7,499 nucleotides of DNA from Alistipes sp. UBA943 (lineage in GTDB: Bacteria > Bacteroidota > Bacteroidia > Bacteroidales > Rikenellaceae). The stretch covers positions 1 through 7,499 of the forward strand of contig DBDB01000033.1 in NCBI GenBank assembly GCA_002293345.1, read 5' to 3'. The position numbers and the translations under genes are program-made. Below, one piece after another: positions 6,165 through 7,499 of this stretch; the stretch's first letter is position 1; every line of letters begins with the position of its first letter. Under the pieces are notes generated by a model. It did no database searches. It had not been told where the DNA came from and saw only the letters and a program-made list of their open reading frames with translations.

Positions 6165-6829
6165 CGCTCAAAAGATTGGAAAAGATTATCTACATCTTGC
6201 TCTGAAAATGAATATCCTGTACGTGCAGCCTTCAATTTTGATTTTACGGCACTCAGATTCCGTGAAGAAAAAACGATGTCTTCAATCTTTGGGATGTTAT
6301 TGAAACACACATTGTCGTTCACATAATCTGTATAAACAGTTCCGAATAAAGGAACACCGGTTAGTCTAAAATATTCCCTCTGATTGGAGTTGTCGTGAAT
6401 ATCTATAAACAATGACGTATAAGCATAACCGTGAGCACTTCCAAGCCACGATTGAATATTTAAATTGTTTACTTCCTCAAAATCCACATACCTCTTTTCG
6501 CTGACAGGAGGGGTCCCCGTTGTTCCTCCGCCACCGCTTCCACCTCCGTTGTTTCCACTCCCTGATCCGGGAGTTTCTACTTCGGGTGGTACACCGGACG
6601 AACCGCCACCCGAAAATGGCGGATACGGTGAATAATTGTCCGGATATAGGTGAAATCCCCCTACAATGGGCACGAAGCTCTGTGTGTCGTAAGTGCGGGT
6701 GCCGGGATATTCATGTGTATCAATATTCGTAAATGGATCGGAACCAATCCACTCTTTGTAGTCATGAATTGTCAAAATCTTTTCAACAAACGTTGCCCAA
6801 CTCTCGCGCAATGTATTATTGTATTTCAT
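6161..6829 (-). CDS. Unassigned ESWA-module protein with a Gly-rich linker, probable metallopeptidase C-terminal fragment (copy 1)
   Basis: 222 residues from ATG at 6829, chosen because it gives MKYNNTLRESWATFV like the paralogue at 4683-5168, overlaps the upstream stop as ATGA and has GGAAG just before it; the frame is open eight codons further upstream. There is no signal peptide. The N-terminal helix with ESWA (10-13) is followed by a Tyr/Pro-rich stretch and then a Gly/Ser/Pro/Thr-rich linker (about 71-109, with runs such as GGGSGGGG). The conserved block YTSLFIDIHDNSNQR (about 137-151) and NIPKIEDIVFSSRNL follow. Compared with copy 2 it has a long linker insertion and a shorter C-terminal tail. 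No HExxH is present. As for copy 2, resemblance to the post-HExxH part of Bacteroidota metallopeptidases is from memory. It is translationally coupled to lipoproteins A (upstream) and B (downstream). Confidence 0.75.
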   Translation of the reverse strand: MKYNNTLRESWATFVEKILTIHDYKEWIGSDPFTNIDTHEYPGTRTYDTQSFVPIVGGFHLYPDNYSPYPPFSGGGSSGVPPEVETPGSGSGNNGGGSGGGGTTGTPPVSEKRYVDFEEVNNLNIQSWLGSAHGYAYTSLFIDIHDNSNQREYFRLTGVPLFGTVYTDYVNDNVCFNNIPKIEDIVFSSRNLSAVKSKLKAARTGYSFSEQDVDNLFQSFER

Positions 6830-6830
6830 C
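6794..6830 (-). repeat. 37-bp perfect direct repeat, copy 1, over the start of an ESWA-module gene
   Basis: Identical to 5130-5166, with start-to-start spacing of 1664 bp. It spans the start codon and the codons for MKYNNTLRESWA. Upstream of it the lipoprotein ends differ (IGR here, EGE in the other copy), and downstream the module sequences differ. Confidence 0.88.
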
Positions 6831-7311
6831 TTCCGATCTGCTCGATTAGCCACTTCACATCTTCATAATCATCATTTGTAAACGTGTAGGTGTAACGGAT
6901 GCCATCCTCAACATCTTCCTCCACATAATTGGTGTCGATGGTTGGGTCTAACTTCTTGTCGTGTTCTGGCGACGGACTCCGCATCTCATAGGGTGGAGCC
7001 TGATAAGTCATTTTGAGTGTGTCATCGTAAATAACGATCATTTCGTTGGAGAATTTTGACGGGGGAGGGATAAGACCAGCACCCGTTACTTTGTATTCCT
7101 CCTGAAGTGACTTCCCAGGCTTTAGGGTTTTGTTATCGAAGTTGATTATGGGTAGGCCAACGGCCGGCCTGTAGCGTTTGCTTGATAACGTGATGGTATG
7201 ATCGCTTTCGTTCTTCCACACATAATAACCGATCGCGGTATAATCTTCGTCACGATTACACGCAACACTCAATAGAACTGCGCCAAGCAGTATATATGCG
7301 ATCTTTTTCAT
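6826..7311 (-). CDS. Small lipoprotein of the YTFTNADYE family (copy A)
   Basis: 161 residues from ATG at 7311; an in-frame GTG one codon earlier is less likely. The signal peptide MKKIAYILLGAVLLSVAC has lipobox SVAC with Cys18. Family blocks: GYYVWKNESDHTITL (about 28-42), KPGKSLQEEY, PPPSKF, VIYDDTLKMTY, NYVEEDV, and GIRYTYTFTNDDYEDV at the end. It is a clear paralogue of copies B, C and D, closest in overall layout to C. Its start overlaps the stop of the partial upstream gene by one base (TGATG) and its stop overlaps the next start as ATGA, so it is translationally coupled on both sides. Function unknown; a periplasmic or outer-membrane partner for the adjacent modules is an inference. 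Confidence 0.83.
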   Translation of the reverse strand: MKKIAYILLGAVLLSVACNRDEDYTAIGYYVWKNESDHTITLSSKRYRPAVGLPIINFDNKTLKPGKSLQEEYKVTGAGLIPPPSKFSNEMIVIYDDTLKMTYQAPPYEMRSPSPEHDKKLDPTIDTNYVEEDVEDGIRYTYTFTNDDYEDVKWLIEQIGR

Positions 7312-7499
7312 CACTTATCTCTTGTGTTGTTAGCTTCCCAATAATGGTAAGGTTCCATGAATTTTGATGCTTTAACCGTAGCTGCATATTCATTAGAATG
7401 TGGTAAAAAGCATCGAAAAAGTTCTTGGTCGAATTCCTCTAAATTGCTGGGATATGTGGCCAGAACCTTCAAGAAGCTATATGGCAAATTGGAAACGTC
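7311..7499 (-). CDS. C-terminal end of a third ESWA-family protein (runs off the right edge)
   Basis: Reading leftwards from 7499, one frame is open for 62 codons and stops at TGA (7313-7311), which shares its last base with the next ATG. The visible segment, including NLEEF and a C-terminal YHYWEANN, aligns loosely with the end of copy 2 (NLDDF ... YVTPYVTW), so I place it in the same family. The 5' part, including any signal peptide, HExxH or ESWA motif, lies beyond the window. This is the gene most likely to be the full-length parent of the array. Its short visible length limits confidence. Confidence 0.6.
   Translation of the reverse strand, partial: DVSNLPYSFLKVLATYPSNLEEFDQELFRCFLPHSNEYAATVKASKFMEPYHYWEANNTRDK

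Noticed and set aside
5890..6303. Small plus-strand frames at 5891-6091 and 6112-6303
   Set aside because: They are antisense to lipoprotein B and the end of the linker module, both supported by paralogy, and lack a signal or motif.
4683..6829. Calling the ESWA-module genes active zinc proteases
   Set aside because: No HExxH is present in either complete protein, and the ESWA segment sits at the N-terminus, leaving no room for the rest of the active site.
4167..7499. Naming the array a toxin-immunity system
   Set aside because: The pairing and paralogy fit, but no toxin domain or catalytic motif is visible, so it is kept as a hypothesis in the findings only.

Overview
The window looks like a Bacteroidota (Bacteroidales) chromosome, possibly Alistipes/Rikenellaceae-like. 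The reasons are a pyrG followed on the same strand by a yidC beginning MNRNSIIG, a DUF349 repeat protein just upstream of pyrG, a TAnnTTTG-type promoter element and weak Shine-Dalgarno sequences. The genus is a guess from moderate GC and gene order.

Left half (1-4127), housekeeping. On the minus strand, in transcription order, are a DUF349 protein (1971-3374), pyrG encoding CTP synthase (330-1946) and the start of yidC (1-173). A near-symmetric hairpin repeat (214-343) sits between pyrG and yidC and supplies the last four residues and the stop codon of pyrG. Divergent from the DUF349 gene is an OmpR/PhoB-family response regulator (3477-4127) with no kinase beside it. The shared intergenic region holds a likely Bacteroidota -7 element and a pair of TCTTAAC heptamers at 11-bp period, the layout expected of a PhoB-type operator. 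A strong bidirectional terminator (4139-4168) separates this half from the next.

Right half (4167-7499), accessory. This is a lower-GC minus-strand array of two alternating gene families. Four genes (A 6826-7311, B 5700-6164, C 5165-5647, D 4167-4670) encode related small lipoproteins with a lipobox, a YxVWxNxSDHxIT-like block and a C-terminal YTFTNADYEAA-like block. Two genes (6161-6829 and 4683-5168) and a truncated one at the right edge (7311-7499) encode a second family. The two complete members begin almost identically (MKYNNTLRESWA), have no signal peptide, and carry a Y-[ST]-x-LF-[VI]-D block. Most junctions are 1- or 4-base stop/start overlaps, so the array is probably one translationally coupled operon reading in from beyond the right edge.

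The second family resembles, from memory only, the C-terminal part of exported Bacteroidota HExxH metallopeptidases, starting at the ESWA helix that would carry the third zinc ligand. A perfect 37-bp direct repeat marks the start of both complete members. My leading hypothesis is an array of orphan C-terminal modules paired with lipoprotein partners (inhibitor, immunity or chaperone-like), seeded by a full-length gene just outside the window. No RNA gene, CRISPR array or transposase gene was seen.
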